A stretch of DNA of 64,000 bases, from contig NZ_FXTD01000005.1 in the NCBI RefSeq assembly GCF_900182635.1, forward strand, positions 1 through 64,000, written 5' to 3'. The notes under the pieces are model-generated. The model did no database searches and was not told the origin of the DNA. It saw only the letters and a program-made list of their open reading frames with translations. Origin of the DNA: Halorubrum cibi. GTDB taxonomy: Archaea; Halobacteriota; Halobacteria; Halobacteriales; Haloferacaceae. Below, piece after piece: positions 25,376 to 33,904 of this stretch. The position numbers and the translations under genes were made by a program. Each line of letters begins with the position of its first letter. Positions within the stretch are counted from its first letter, which is position 1.

Positions 25376-25705
25376 TCAGATGCGGTTCTCGCGGCCGGGG
25401 TCCACGTCGATGGCGTCGACCGGGCAGACGTCGACACAGAGCATACAGTCGATACACTGGTCCTCGTCGGTCGGGTTCGCCTTCCGATCGGACTCGGGGT
25501 GGCCGGGCGTGTCGACCCACTCGAAGACGTCGACCGGACAGTCCTCCAGACACGCGCCGTCGGCCAGACAGATGTCGAAGTCGACGGCGACGTGGGTCCC
25601 GCGGACCCCGAGCTTCTCCGGCGGCTCGACCGGCCCCCACACGTCGACGTCGTGCTCCTCGCCGGTCCGCTCCAGGTTCCGCTCGAAGTTCGGGTCGATG
25701 CCCAT
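25376..25705 (-). CDS. Ferredoxin with two Fe-S cluster motifs
   Basis: 109 residues. The second half of the pair is a full [4Fe-4S] motif CIDCMLCVDVCP. The first is FDICLADGACLEDCP, where cysteine spacing is altered as in 3Fe-4S/7Fe zinc-type archaeal ferredoxins. A ~45-residue N-terminal extension (MGIDPNFERNLERTGEEHDV) precedes the fold. It is a soluble electron carrier, probably for 2-oxoacid oxidoreductases. Single gene with short gaps to glmM and gltX. Confidence 0.88.
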   Translation of the reverse strand: MGIDPNFERNLERTGEEHDVDVWGPVEPPEKLGVRGTHVAVDFDICLADGACLEDCPVDVFEWVDTPGHPESDRKANPTDEDQCIDCMLCVDVCPVDAIDVDPGRENRI

Positions 25706-25785
25706 CTTGCCGTGGCTTTCGCGCGTCGACAGTTAAACTCCGCGACGCGGATCGGCTGACGTCCCGTCCGGTCGGAGGCACCCGC

Positions 25786-27558
25786 TCAGGGATGCGCGTA
25801 GTACGCCACGAGGTCCTCCTCGCCGGTCGGCCCGTCGGGCTCGTCGGTGCCGGTCGGGTCGAACGAGTCGAGCCGGGCGAAGCCGATCCGCTCGAACTGG
25901 ACCACGTCATCGACGGCGGCGTCGGCGATCCCCGGCTCGGCGTATCCCCGCACGTCGCCGTCGAGGGTCCGCATGAGCGTCTCGAGCGACTCCTCGACGG
26001 GAACCCAGTGGACCACGTCGACGTCGCCGTCGCGGACCACGTCGATGTCGGCGTCGAGGTAGACGAGCTCGTCGTCCTCGCGGCGCACGGGGCCGTACCC
26101 CTTCAGCCAGACCCGCTCGCCGGCCGGCGGGAGGTCGGACGCCTCGACGAGGACCCGTCCCGCCGGGATCGTCCGGTCGCCGCGGTCGGGGTGGTCGGGG
26201 TGTCGCGCGGGGCGGCCGGCGGCCGGCGCGGGCGCGTCGCCGTCGACGACCGGAAGCTCGACGGCCGGGTCGTCCTCGCGGTCGCGCACGAGGAAGAACC
26301 GATCGGCTCCGTCGTCGACGAGGTCGCGGTTGTTGGCGTACACCGACGACATCGCCAGATCGACGTCGGAGGTCGACATCCCGAGGTCGGTCATCGACTC
26401 GACGAGCGCCTCGCCGCGGATCCCTCGCCGGCGGACCGATCGAATGGTCGGCGCGCGCGGGTCGTCCCACCCCGTCAGCTCGCCCGCCGCGATGAGCTCC
26501 TTGATCGTCGACGTCGAGAGGCTCACGTCGTACTCGTCGAGCTGGACGTGACCCCAGTGGAGGACCTCGGGGTACTCCCAGTCGAAGTAGTCGTAGACGA
26601 ACCGCTGGCGCTTCGCGGAGTCCTGGAGGTCGATGCCGCGGATGATGTGGGTGACGCCCGTGAGGTGGTCGTCGACGCCCGACTGAAAGTCGAGCATGGG
26701 CCAACAGCGGTACTCCGCCGCCTCCTCGCGGGGGTGCGGCGTGTCGATCATCCGGAACGCGACCCAGTCGCGCAGCGCGGGGTTCTTGTGGTCGATGTCG
26801 GTTCGCACCCGGAGGACCATCTCGCCGGCGTCGTACTCGCCGTCGACCATCGCCGCGAACTCCTCGCGGACGGTCTCCTCGTCCTTCTCGCGGTGCGGAC
26901 AGGCCTCGCCGTCGTTCTTCAGCTCCGAGAACGCCTCGCCGGAACACGAGCAGGTGTAGGCCCCGCCGCGGTCGATCAGCTCGCGAGCGTGCTCGTAGTA
27001 GGTCTCGAGGCGGTCGGACGCCCGCAGGACGCGGTCGGCCTCGAAGCCGAGGTACTCGATGTCCTCGAGGATCGCGTCGTAGGCGTCGAGATCGGGCCGT
27101 TTCGTCTCCGGGTCGGTGTCGTCGAACCGGCAGATGAACTCGCCGTCGTACCGCTCCTTGTACGTCCCGATCACCGCGGGCATCCGGGCGTGCCCGATGT
27201 GCCAGGGGCCGTTGGGGTTCGGCGCGGCGCGCATCACGACCGCTCCCTCCTCGGCGTTCGGCAGGTCGGGGAGGACGTGTTCGTCCCCCTCGTCGTCGGC
27301 TTCGAGTTCCGCGAGCTGATCGGGCGCGAGGGTCTCGAGCCGCTCGCGTCGCTCCGTCTCGTCCATCCGGCCGACCTCGGCCACGATCGGAGCGATCACG
27401 CCGGGGATCTCGTCGCCGTGCGGGCGGAACTCGGGGTTCTCGCCCATCAACGGGCCCATGATCGCGCCCACGTCGGGGTCGCTGCCGTGTTTGAGCGCGT
27501 TGAAGAGCGCGGCCGTCTCGCCGGCCGCCTCGACCCGCTCGCGGAGTTCGTCGTCCAT
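25786..27558 (-). CDS. gltX: Glutamyl-tRNA synthetase (archaeal type)
   Basis: 590 residues. Charges tRNA-Glu (and in archaea lacking GlnRS also tRNA-Gln, feeding the GatDE/GatCAB route). The class I signature is PNPNGPWHIGHARMPAV, the anticodon-side motif is SLSTSTIKELI (KMSKS equivalent), and HRE/CWPMLDFQSGVDDHLTG lies between. A zinc-like CSCSGEAFSELKNDGEACPH stretch is present near 230-255. An archaeal N-terminal helical domain (MDDELRERVEAAGETAALFN) supports the start at 27558. The C-terminal beta-barrel ends are typical. Confidence 0.92.
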   Translation of the reverse strand: MDDELRERVEAAGETAALFNALKHGSDPDVGAIMGPLMGENPEFRPHGDEIPGVIAPIVAEVGRMDETERRERLETLAPDQLAELEADDEGDEHVLPDLPNAEEGAVVMRAAPNPNGPWHIGHARMPAVIGTYKERYDGEFICRFDDTDPETKRPDLDAYDAILEDIEYLGFEADRVLRASDRLETYYEHARELIDRGGAYTCSCSGEAFSELKNDGEACPHREKDEETVREEFAAMVDGEYDAGEMVLRVRTDIDHKNPALRDWVAFRMIDTPHPREEAAEYRCWPMLDFQSGVDDHLTGVTHIIRGIDLQDSAKRQRFVYDYFDWEYPEVLHWGHVQLDEYDVSLSTSTIKELIAAGELTGWDDPRAPTIRSVRRRGIRGEALVESMTDLGMSTSDVDLAMSSVYANNRDLVDDGADRFFLVRDREDDPAVELPVVDGDAPAPAAGRPARHPDHPDRGDRTIPAGRVLVEASDLPPAGERVWLKGYGPVRREDDELVYLDADIDVVRDGDVDVVHWVPVEESLETLMRTLDGDVRGYAEPGIADAAVDDVVQFERIGFARLDSFDPTGTDEPDGPTGEEDLVAYYAHP

Positions 27559-27954
27559 ACTGTCGGGTTGTCGGGGTCGACTCAAAAACGCCGCGAAACC
27601 GTCGGCGTCACGGCGGGAGACGCGGATCGCGTCGGCGAGACGCCGGCGATCCGCCCGCTCCCGTCCCACCGTCGGGGCCGCGGGTAGGGGCGTGGACACG
27701 TCGGAGACGCGCGGCTATAAACGGTCGAGACCGTTCACGCCGTCGAGATTCGCTGACGGGCGTGAACGGTCGCGAGATTTATATATTAACGACGACCTAC
27801 CGGGCGGATCCGGCAGGGTCGACGACCGGCGATCGCTGCCGATCGACCGGCAGTCGACCGCGTTCGGTCAGCGGGATTATATCGGCCCGGGACGTGGAGC
27901 GGGTATGGAGACGCGAGGGTTCGGACCGGGGCGCACACGCCCCGGGGGTACGGG
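27559..27954. other. Intergenic between gltX and a small membrane protein gene
   Basis: 396 bases. The left ~150 are GC-rich and featureless upstream of gltX. The right half carries the inverted repeat and TATA word described separately. A tiny frame at 27905-27961 (18 codons ending at a TAG that overlaps the next ATG) could be a leader peptide but has no support. Confidence 0.5.
27729..27788 (+). promoter_or_regulatory. Inverted repeat next to a strong TATA box
   Basis: GACCGTTCACGCC (27729-27741) is repeated inverted as GGCGTGAACGGTC (27759-27771), a perfect 13-bp stem with a 17-base loop, and the left arm is itself flanked by ACGGTC (27721-27726). The run TTTATATATTAAC (27778-27790) starts 6 bases further on. 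The arrangement looks like a regulator site upstream of a TATA box for rightward transcription, which would put the start near 27810 with a ~140-base leader before the next gene. Confidence 0.5.
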
Positions 27955-28185
27955 ATGGTAGAGCCGATGTCGCGGGAGGAACGCGACGCCGGAAATCGGA
28001 AGGTGAAGATCGGGTTCCTGCTTCTGGTGGCGGTCTCGCCGCCGCTCATCGCCATGCTCGGGGACCCGACGCCGGCCCAACTCGCGATCGCCGCGGTCGG
28101 CGGGCTCCTCCTCGGACTGCTCGTCGTCTGGTATCTGAGCCGGCTGGCCGCCGAGTTCACCGACGGCTCCCGACGGCTCCGGTAG
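27955..28185 (+). CDS. Small two-helix membrane protein, unknown
   Basis: 76 residues (64-72 if a later start is used). It has a charged N-terminus (MVEPMSREERDAGNRKVKIG), then two membrane helices FLLLVAVSPPLIAML and LAIAAVGGLLLGLLVVWYL, and a basic tail. No motif recognised. Separated by 2 bases from the end of surE on the opposite strand. Haloarchaeal genomes carry many such small membrane proteins of unknown function. Confidence 0.55.
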   Translation: MVEPMSREERDAGNRKVKIGFLLLVAVSPPLIAMLGDPTPAQLAIAAVGGLLLGLLVVWYLSRLAAEFTDGSRRLR

Positions 28186-28187
28186 GC

Positions 28188-29141
28188 CTACTCGCCGGCG
28201 GCCTCGAGCGTTCCGTCGTCGATATCGAGCGTTTCGCCCGCGACGTCGAACGTCTCGCCGACCCGGTCGCCGGCGACCGACCGCGACGAGGACAGCGGCG
28301 AGACGCTCACCTCGCCCTCGACCGTCGCGAGTCGGTCGGATCCCGGGTCGTCGGCCACGTCGCCCCGGAGGAACTCCCGCCAGAAGCGGTCGCGCAGTTC
28401 CATCCCCATCTCGCCGCGCCGCTCGCCGAATCCGGAGGCGTCGCCGCCGGGATCGCCCGAGCCGGCGGTGTCAGTCTCGCGTTCCCCGTCCTCGCCAGTC
28501 GCGTCCGTCCCCGGCGCTGCGGCCTCCGTCCCGGGGTGGAACTCGATCACGTCGAAGCCGCGGGCGGGTTCGGTCACCCGATAGGTCGGGTCGGCGGCGG
28601 CCTCGTCGTCCGCGGCGGGGACGTTGACGTTGAGCACGTCCGCGCCGAAGGGGAGACGCCCCCCGTCGTCGACGCGGGCGACGAGATCGGCCGCGACCCG
28701 CCCCGCGAGCGCGAAGTCGTCGTGGGAGACCGTCGGCGGGATCGGGAGGTTGCCGCGGTCGTACAACGAGACCGCGATCGCGGGCGTCCCGAGGAACGCC
28801 GCCTCCATTGCCGCGCCGACGGTCCCCGACTGCCCGAGGACGTGCGCGCCGATGTTCGGCCCGTGGTTACAGCCGGAGACGACGACGTCGGGCTCCAACT
28901 CGAGGGCGACTTCCGCGACGGCGACGCAGTCGGCCGGCGTCCCCTCGACCGCGTAGCCGAGGTCGCGCTCGGTGTACTCGACGGTGGTCTCCCACCACGA
29001 CCGGTTTCCGCCCACGCCCGACTGGTTCGTCGCCGGTGCGATGACGGTCACGTCGTACTCGGCCGAGAGCGCCTCCGAGAGCGCCCGGATCCCGGTCGCG
29101 TCGATCCCGTCGTCGTTGGTGAGGAGGACCTCGCGTGTCAT
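28188..29141 (-). CDS. surE: 5'/3'-nucleotidase SurE
   Basis: 317 residues. The metal site is intact: LLTNDDGIDATGIRALSEAL (Asp-Asp), Ser/Asn in TNQSGVGGNRSWWETT, and VVSGCNHGPNIG with the Asn. SurE hydrolyses nucleoside 5'- and 3'-monophosphates. A 60-residue acidic, Gly/Asp-rich insert near residues 205-265 (GTEAAAPGTDATGEDGERET) is a haloarchaeal extra. Length is longer than the bacterial ~250 for that reason. Confidence 0.9.
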   Translation of the reverse strand: MTREVLLTNDDGIDATGIRALSEALSAEYDVTVIAPATNQSGVGGNRSWWETTVEYTERDLGYAVEGTPADCVAVAEVALELEPDVVVSGCNHGPNIGAHVLGQSGTVGAAMEAAFLGTPAIAVSLYDRGNLPIPPTVSHDDFALAGRVAADLVARVDDGGRLPFGADVLNVNVPAADDEAAADPTYRVTEPARGFDVIEFHPGTEAAAPGTDATGEDGERETDTAGSGDPGGDASGFGERRGEMGMELRDRFWREFLRGDVADDPGSDRLATVEGEVSVSPLSSSRSVAGDRVGETFDVAGETLDIDDGTLEAAGE

Positions 29142-29311
29142 GGTGGTCTCTGGGAGGTCACGGGTGAAAACGCCGCCGGAAGCGGCCGAGTGGCGCGATA
29201 GGACGTACTATAGCGCGAAAGAGCGCCGGTGGAGGGCTGGTACTCCGACGGTGAGGTGGATACGGGGTGAGATGGATGCGGGGTGAGGTTCGGACCGAGT
29301 CGGGGTCGCGG

Positions 29312-30373
29312 TCAGTCGGCGGCGACCGGCTGGCGCGACTCCGCCAACTCCAGCACCTCGTCGAAGAAGCCGAGCGAGTCGTGCGGACCGGGGTTCGCCT
29401 CGGGGTGGTACTGGCGAGTGATGACGTCCAGCTCCTCGCTGTCGAGTCCCTCGACGGTGTCGTCGTTGACGTTCACCTGCGTCACCTCGAGCGGGCCGGT
29501 GTCGGCGACGGTGTAGCCGTGGTTCTGGGTGGTCATCACCACCTTGTCGGTGCGGAGGTCCTTGACCGGCTGGTTGACGCCCCGGTGGCCGAAGGACATC
29601 TTCTCGGTCGAGCCGCCGAGCGCGCTCGTGATCACCTGCTGGCCGAGACAGATGCCGGCCATCGGCAGGTCGCCGGCGTAGGCGTCGACGACCTCCTGGG
29701 CTGCGACGAAGTTCTCCGGGTCGCCGGGGCCGTTCGAGACGAACAGCACGTCGGGCTCGACCGCCGCCACGTCCTCGGGGGTCGCGTCGTACGGGAGGAC
29801 GTGGACGTCCGCGCCGCGCTCGGTGAGCGAGGAGATGATCGACCCCTTCGCCCCGCAGTCGAGCAGCGCGATCGTCGCCTCGTCGCCGCCCTCGTGGACC
29901 GTCGGTTCCGAGACCGAGACGCCCGCGCCGATGTCGACGTGCGCGCTCATCGGCTCGCAGGCCTCCATCTCCTCGATCGCGTCCTCGGGGGTCGCATCCT
30001 CGCCGGCGGCGATCCCGCAGGCCATCGCGCCCTCCTCGCGGACGGTGGTGACGATCTCGCGGGTGTCGAGGTGGTCGATCGCCGGGACGCCCTCGCTCTC
30101 GAGCCACTCGGCGACGTCGTCGGTCATCTCGCGGGCGATCGCCGCGCGGGGCTGGACGGAATCGGACTCGAATCGCTCCTCTCGGACGCCGTAGTTCCCG
30201 ATCAGGGGGTACGAGAAGGTCAGCACTTGCTCGGCGTAGGAGGGGTCGGTCAGCGATTCCTCGTAGCCGGTGTACGCGGTCGTGAACACGAGTTCACCGC
30301 GTGTCCGCCCCGGCGAACGGGTGCGCGCTTCGAGCACGCGTCCGTCGGCCAGCGCGATGTAGGCGTCCGACAT
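29312..30373 (-). CDS. carA: Carbamoyl-phosphate synthase small (glutaminase) subunit
   Basis: 353 residues. Releases ammonia from glutamine for the CarB large subunit to make carbamoyl phosphate for arginine and pyrimidines. The N-terminal domain (LADGRVLEARTRSPGRTRGE then LVFTTAYTGYEESLTDPSYA) and the class I glutaminase domain are both present: MAGICLGQQVITSALGG (nucleophile Cys) and RQYHPEANPGPHDS (His and Glu). carB is not in this window. The mRNA is leaderless (TATA 28 bases upstream) and a palindrome shared with the Lrp gene lies just upstream of it. Confidence 0.95.
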   Translation of the reverse strand: MSDAYIALADGRVLEARTRSPGRTRGELVFTTAYTGYEESLTDPSYAEQVLTFSYPLIGNYGVREERFESDSVQPRAAIAREMTDDVAEWLESEGVPAIDHLDTREIVTTVREEGAMACGIAAGEDATPEDAIEEMEACEPMSAHVDIGAGVSVSEPTVHEGGDEATIALLDCGAKGSIISSLTERGADVHVLPYDATPEDVAAVEPDVLFVSNGPGDPENFVAAQEVVDAYAGDLPMAGICLGQQVITSALGGSTEKMSFGHRGVNQPVKDLRTDKVVMTTQNHGYTVADTGPLEVTQVNVNDDTVEGLDSEELDVITRQYHPEANPGPHDSLGFFDEVLELAESRQPVAAD

Positions 30374-30397
30374 TACGAGATACGTACGGAGGAACCG

Positions 30398-30438
30398 TAT
30401 TAAATGCGTCGTTCGAAGTTCAGTTGCGAAATTCGTAA
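30398..30438 (-). promoter_or_regulatory. carA promoter with Lrp-type palindrome
   Basis: The minus-strand TATA ATTTAATA (30398-30405) sits about 28 bases before the carA ATG. Twenty bases further upstream is TTGCGAAATTCGTAA (30424-30438), a near-palindrome that matches 12 of 15 bases of TTACGATCTTCGTAA upstream of the Lrp-type gene (31122-31136). Confidence 0.6.
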
Positions 30439-30604
30439 CGGGATGTGTCGAGAAGCCGAGAGCGACCGTCCGTCAGAGCCCGATCCCCGGTCGTTTCCGA
30501 TGATGGACGCCGGCTCGACGGAGTGACGACGCGATCGATGAGTCCCGAGAGGACGCCGTCGATCCGTACCACCTGTTTTGTCGCTCCGCGTCGTCTCGAC
30601 GACT

Positions 30605-31036
30605 ATGGACCACGTCGAGTACGTGTACACCGCCGGAATGACCGAATCCGAGATCGAAGACCGTTTGCGGTCGGGAGAGCACGGCGTTCTCGGATTGGCG
30701 AACGACGGCGACGCGTACGCGATCCCGCTGAGCTACCACTACGACGGCGATCGGCTCCTCCTCCGAGTGAGCGAACACGACGACGAGAGCGAGAAGGGGC
30801 GGTTCCTCGAGACGACCGAGACCGCCACGTTCGTGTGCTATGAAGCGTCGACGAACGAATCATGGAGTATTCACGTCCGCGGACCGATCCGGGAGTGGAA
30901 GACGGACGTCGACGAGACGACGGTCAACGAGTGGTTCCAGCCGTTTCGCCTGTTCGACGAAGCCGTTTCGAGCGTCGAATTCACCCTGTATGAGATCGGG
31001 ATGAAGACCGTCATCGGTCGAAAAACGATCGAGTAA
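30605..31036 (+). CDS. Pyridoxamine 5'-phosphate oxidase-family flavoprotein
   Basis: 143 residues. Split-barrel flavin fold: LRSGEHGVLGLANDGDAYAI then PLSYHYDGDRLLLRVSEHDD is the typical start, with ESWSIHVRGPIREWKTD in the later strands. Proteins of this family bind FMN or F420 and act in redox or haem chemistry; the substrate is unknown. It lies between carA and the Lrp-type regulator, divergent from carA and codirectional with the regulator, so it may be controlled by the same regulator (inference). Confidence 0.75.
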   Translation: MDHVEYVYTAGMTESEIEDRLRSGEHGVLGLANDGDAYAIPLSYHYDGDRLLLRVSEHDDESEKGRFLETTETATFVCYEASTNESWSIHVRGPIREWKTDVDETTVNEWFQPFRLFDEAVSSVEFTLYEIGMKTVIGRKTIE

Positions 31037-31121
31037 CGGCGTCACGTGTCGAAAACCGCATCGAAATCGGCTACGAACATCGCACTCACGCTCCGTTGTC
31101 GTTGTGGAGTTCGAAGGGTAG

Positions 31122-31136
31122 TTACGATCTTCGTAA
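31122..31136 (+). promoter_or_regulatory. Palindromic operator upstream of the Lrp-type gene
   Basis: TTACGATCTTCGTAA, a perfect dyad around a TCT centre, 31-45 bases before the ATG at 31168. This is the position where a regulator would control its own promoter. The same motif occurs in front of carA. Confidence 0.6.
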
Positions 31137-31167
31137 GCCGTAAGTCGCCGCCGTCCCTCCTCGCCGT

Positions 31168-31581
31168 ATGGACGACCTCGACCGCCGGATCCTCTCGATC
31201 CTGCGACGGGACGCGCGAACCCCTTACACCGAGATCGCGGACCGGGTCGGCACCTCCGAGGGGACGGTCCGCAACCGCGTCGACCGGTTGACCGAGGAGG
31301 GCGTCATCGAGCGGTTCACGGTCACCACCCGGACCGGCAACGTGAAGGCGATGATCGAGATCTCCGTGGAGATGAACGTCGACACCGCCGCCGTCGGCGA
31401 GCGCATGGTGGAGTGGGAGGAGGTGGACTTCGTCTGGCAGGTCTCCGGCGAGGACGACATCGTCCTCGTCGTCGACGCGGTCGACACCCGCGCCGTCAAC
31501 GAACTCATCACGCAGGCGCGCGAGCTGGACGACGTCAAGTCGACGAAGACCCGGCTGATCCTCGACGAACGGCTCGGTTGA
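31168..31581 (+). CDS. Lrp/AsnC-family transcriptional regulator
   Basis: 137 residues. The N-terminal helix-turn-helix is MDDLDRRILSILRRDARTPY then TEIADRVGTSEGTVRNRVDR, and the RAM ligand-binding half is VKAMIEISVEMNVDTAAVGE ... VSGEDDIVLVVDAVDTRAVN. Lrp proteins bind DNA as dimers or octamers and sense amino acids. The next gene but one upstream is carA, and both promoters share a palindrome, so arginine, pyrimidine or amino-acid metabolism is a likely target (inference). It ends with KSTKTRLILDERLG, the standard closing. Confidence 0.9.
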   Translation: MDDLDRRILSILRRDARTPYTEIADRVGTSEGTVRNRVDRLTEEGVIERFTVTTRTGNVKAMIEISVEMNVDTAAVGERMVEWEEVDFVWQVSGEDDIVLVVDAVDTRAVNELITQARELDDVKSTKTRLILDERLG

Positions 31582-31627
31582 TCCGGACGAGCACGGTCGC
31601 GGTGAGCCCGCGAGCCGCCCGCCCGTC

Positions 31628-32326
31628 TCATTCGTCGGCGTCGAGATCGGGCGACCGCTTCTCGGCGAGTTCGCGCTCCAGGCTCCCGCGCTCCCAGTTA
31701 CGCATCGCGTTCCCCTCGATCTCGGCGTGGAGCTTCTCCTCGATCAGGTTGACCGCCACGCTGTTCGCCCCCTCCGGGATGATCAGGTCGGCGTGGCCCT
31801 TCGTCGGCTCGATGAACCGCTCGTGCATCGGCTTCACGGTCGAGAGGTACTGGTCGATGACGCCCTCCAGATCGCGGCCCCGCTCGAGTACGTCGCGGCG
31901 GATCCGCCGGAGGATCCGCACGTCGGCGTCCGTCTCGACGTACAGCCGGAGGTCCATCATCCCGTTTATCGCCTCGTCGTGGAGCGCGAGGATCCCTTCG
32001 AGCACGATGACGTCGGTCGGCTCGACGGTGGTCCGCTCGTCCTTCCGGTTGTGGACCTCGAAGTCGTACTGGGGCATCTCGACCGGCTGGCCCTCCAACA
32101 GGGTCTCGAGGTGGTCGCGGAGGAGTTCCCACTCGAAGGCGGACGGGTGGTCGTAGTTGACCTCCTGGCGCTCCTCGAAGGAGAGTTCCGAGCGGTCCTC
32201 GTAGTAGTTGTCGAGCGGGATCCGCGTGACGTCGTCGCCGAGGTTCTGCGTGACGAGCCGGGAGACCGTCGTCTTCCCCGCGCCGGTCCCCCCCGCGATC
32301 CCGATCACGAACGAGGGTATGGTCAT
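31628..32326 (-). CDS. udk: Uridine kinase
   Basis: 232 residues. Phosphorylates uridine and cytidine using ATP or GTP in pyrimidine salvage. The P-loop is GIAGGTGAGKTTVSRL and the Walker-B-like VIVLEGILALHDE sits where expected. DNYYEDRSELSFEERQEVNY and YDHPSAFEW form the nucleoside pocket. The tail EREL AEKRSPDLDADE is acidic, a haloarchaeal addition. Tail-to-tail with the Lrp gene. Confidence 0.88.
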   Translation of the reverse strand: MTIPSFVIGIAGGTGAGKTTVSRLVTQNLGDDVTRIPLDNYYEDRSELSFEERQEVNYDHPSAFEWELLRDHLETLLEGQPVEMPQYDFEVHNRKDERTTVEPTDVIVLEGILALHDEAINGMMDLRLYVETDADVRILRRIRRDVLERGRDLEGVIDQYLSTVKPMHERFIEPTKGHADLIIPEGANSVAVNLIEEKLHAEIEGNAMRNWERGSLERELAEKRSPDLDADE

Positions 32327-32480
32327 ACCCGCGTTCCGACGCGGGGGCGTTTCAAGCCTCCCTTTCCGCTCGCCGTTTTCGGGGTTCTCCCGGCGTCATC
32401 CGCCGAACCGCGTTCTACGCCCGGAGGCGTGATAACGGTACCGGGGGCAGTTTTTAGCCGGTCGACGCCGATCCGCGAGT

Positions 32481-33098
32481 ATGCGCATAGATACCACGGT
32501 TCGCGACGTGATGCACCGGGAGTTCCTCGGGGTCAGCGAGTCGGACACGCTCGCGGACGCGGCCGCGCTGTTGGTCGAGGAGGGAACCGACTGTCTGGTC
32601 GTCCTCCGCGGCGGGGAGGCCGTCGGCCGGCTCGCCGCGCGGGACGCGCTCGCGGCCGTCCTCGAGGGCGACGTCGACGACGCGACCGTGGGCTCGGTGA
32701 TGCGACCGCCGCTGCCGACGGTCGCGCCCGACGACGGGCTCCGGGCCGTCGAGGAGCGGCTGGTCGCGGAGGGGATCGACCGCGTCGTCGTCGCCGCCGA
32801 CGGGGAGGCGGTCGGGGTCGTCACCGCGCGCGACTCGCTCGCCGCGGGCGCGGCGCGGGACGAGGATCCTCCCGAGGAGCCGACGGGCGCCGCAGACGTG
32901 CGGAACGGCGCCCGTCTCGAGACGACTCGGTCGGGAACGGCCGACGCGGCGCGGGGGTCCGAGCGGGCTCGGACCGCCTCCTCGACGGACGCCGCCGGCG
33001 CACCGACCCAGGGCGTCTGTGAGGTGTGCGGCGCGCTCGCACCGGACCTCGCGGACGCGAACGGACAGGCCATCTGTCCGAACTGCCGGGAGGTCTGA
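32481..33098 (+). CDS. CBS-pair protein with C-terminal zinc ribbon
   Basis: 205 residues. Two CBS modules: TTVRDVMHREFLGVSESDTL ... GGEAVGRLAARDAL, and ATVGSVMRPPLPTVAPDDGL ... DGEAVGVVTARDSL. CBS pairs bind adenosine nucleotides and regulate partners. A ~45-residue disordered linker leads to a zinc ribbon with Cys pairs CEVCGAL and CPNCREV. The TATA-like GTTTTTAG (32450-32457) fits a leaderless ATG at 32481. The ribbon suggests contact with nucleic acid or another protein; the role is unknown. Confidence 0.8.
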   Translation: MRIDTTVRDVMHREFLGVSESDTLADAAALLVEEGTDCLVVLRGGEAVGRLAARDALAAVLEGDVDDATVGSVMRPPLPTVAPDDGLRAVEERLVAEGIDRVVVAADGEAVGVVTARDSLAAGAARDEDPPEEPTGAADVRNGARLETTRSGTADAARGSERARTASSTDAAGAPTQGVCEVCGALAPDLADANGQAICPNCREV

Positions 33099-33150
33099 GC
33101 CGACGCGTCGAGCGGCAGGCTCAAAGCACGGAAGGAGGCTACTACGAGTC

Positions 33151-33696
33151 GTGTCGAAACCCGATGAACCGCGGATCGTCGCGGCGACCGTCGACGACGT
33201 CGACGCGATCACGGACCGGTGGGTGGCGCTCGCCCGCGGCCAGCGCCGGCACGGGTCGACGCTGCTCGCGTCGGCGAACCGGGCCGCGGTCAGGGAGTGG
33301 GTCGCCCGAAGCGTGGTCACCGGCGAGCTGCTCGTGGCGCGGGACGGCGAAAAGGGCGGCGGGGAGAACGACGGGAACGGCGGCAGGAGCAACGACGGAG
33401 CGGACGCCGAGGACCCGATCGTCGGGTTCGTGGCGTTCTCGATAGAGCGCGACGGCTACGAGCGCGACCGGACGCGCGGCGTCGTTAGCAACCTCTTCGT
33501 GACGCCGGAGCGCCGCGGCGAGGGGATCGGAACGGCGCTGCTCGCGGCGGCGGAACGCGAGCTGGCGGACGCGGGCGCGGACGCGATCGCGCTGGAGGCG
33601 CTCGCGGATAACGAGCGCGCGCGCTCGTTCTACGCGGATCACGGCTACGACCTCCACCGGGTCGAACTCCGCAAGGAGATCGGCGACGGGGAGTGA
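33151..33696 (+). CDS. GNAT-family N-acetyltransferase
   Basis: 181 residues from a GTG (SKPDEPRIVAATVDDVDAIT). The acetyl-CoA pyrophosphate-binding loop is FVTPERRGEGIGTALLAAAE and the C-terminal strand is LADNERARSFYADHGYDLHR. An acidic, Asn/Gly-rich loop (GGGENDGNGGRSNDGADAED) splits the N-terminal half. It probably acetylates an amine of a small molecule or protein; the substrate is unknown. The longer frame starting at 33019 overlaps the CBS gene and is unlikely. Confidence 0.78.
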   Translation: MSKPDEPRIVAATVDDVDAITDRWVALARGQRRHGSTLLASANRAAVREWVARSVVTGELLVARDGEKGGGENDGNGGRSNDGADAEDPIVGFVAFSIERDGYERDRTRGVVSNLFVTPERRGEGIGTALLAAAERELADAGADAIALEALADNERARSFYADHGYDLHRVELRKEIGDGE

Positions 33697-33784
33697 GTCG
33701 TACCGGAGGTCGTTCCGAGACCCGTCCCGGGAGGTTCGCCGAAAGCGACACGCACTCATACGAGCGTCGAGAACGTTCGACCGC

Positions 33785-33858
33785 GCCAGGGGAGCATGGG
33801 TGGTTCATGCACTCGACTTGTAATCGAGACTTCCGGGGTTCAACTCCCTGCCCTGGCT
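33785..33858 (+). tRNA. tRNA-Thr(TGT)
   Basis: The acceptor GCCAGGG pairs with CCCTGGC and the discriminator is T. The anticodon arm is CTCGA-CTTGTAA-TCGAG with anticodon TGT. The T arm is CGGGG-TTCAACT-CCCTG (one wobble/mismatch at the stem end). 74 bases, no intron. Decodes ACA threonine codons. Confidence 0.93.
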
Positions 33859-33904
33859 TCCGACCGTCCGACGTCCCGGGCTTCGACCTCTCCGACGACC
33901 GCGA

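Noticed and set aside
27905-27961. 18-codon frame that could be a leader peptide before the small membrane protein gene
   Set aside because: Its TAG overlaps the next ATG, but there is no sequence bias, no regulator context and no conservation evidence.
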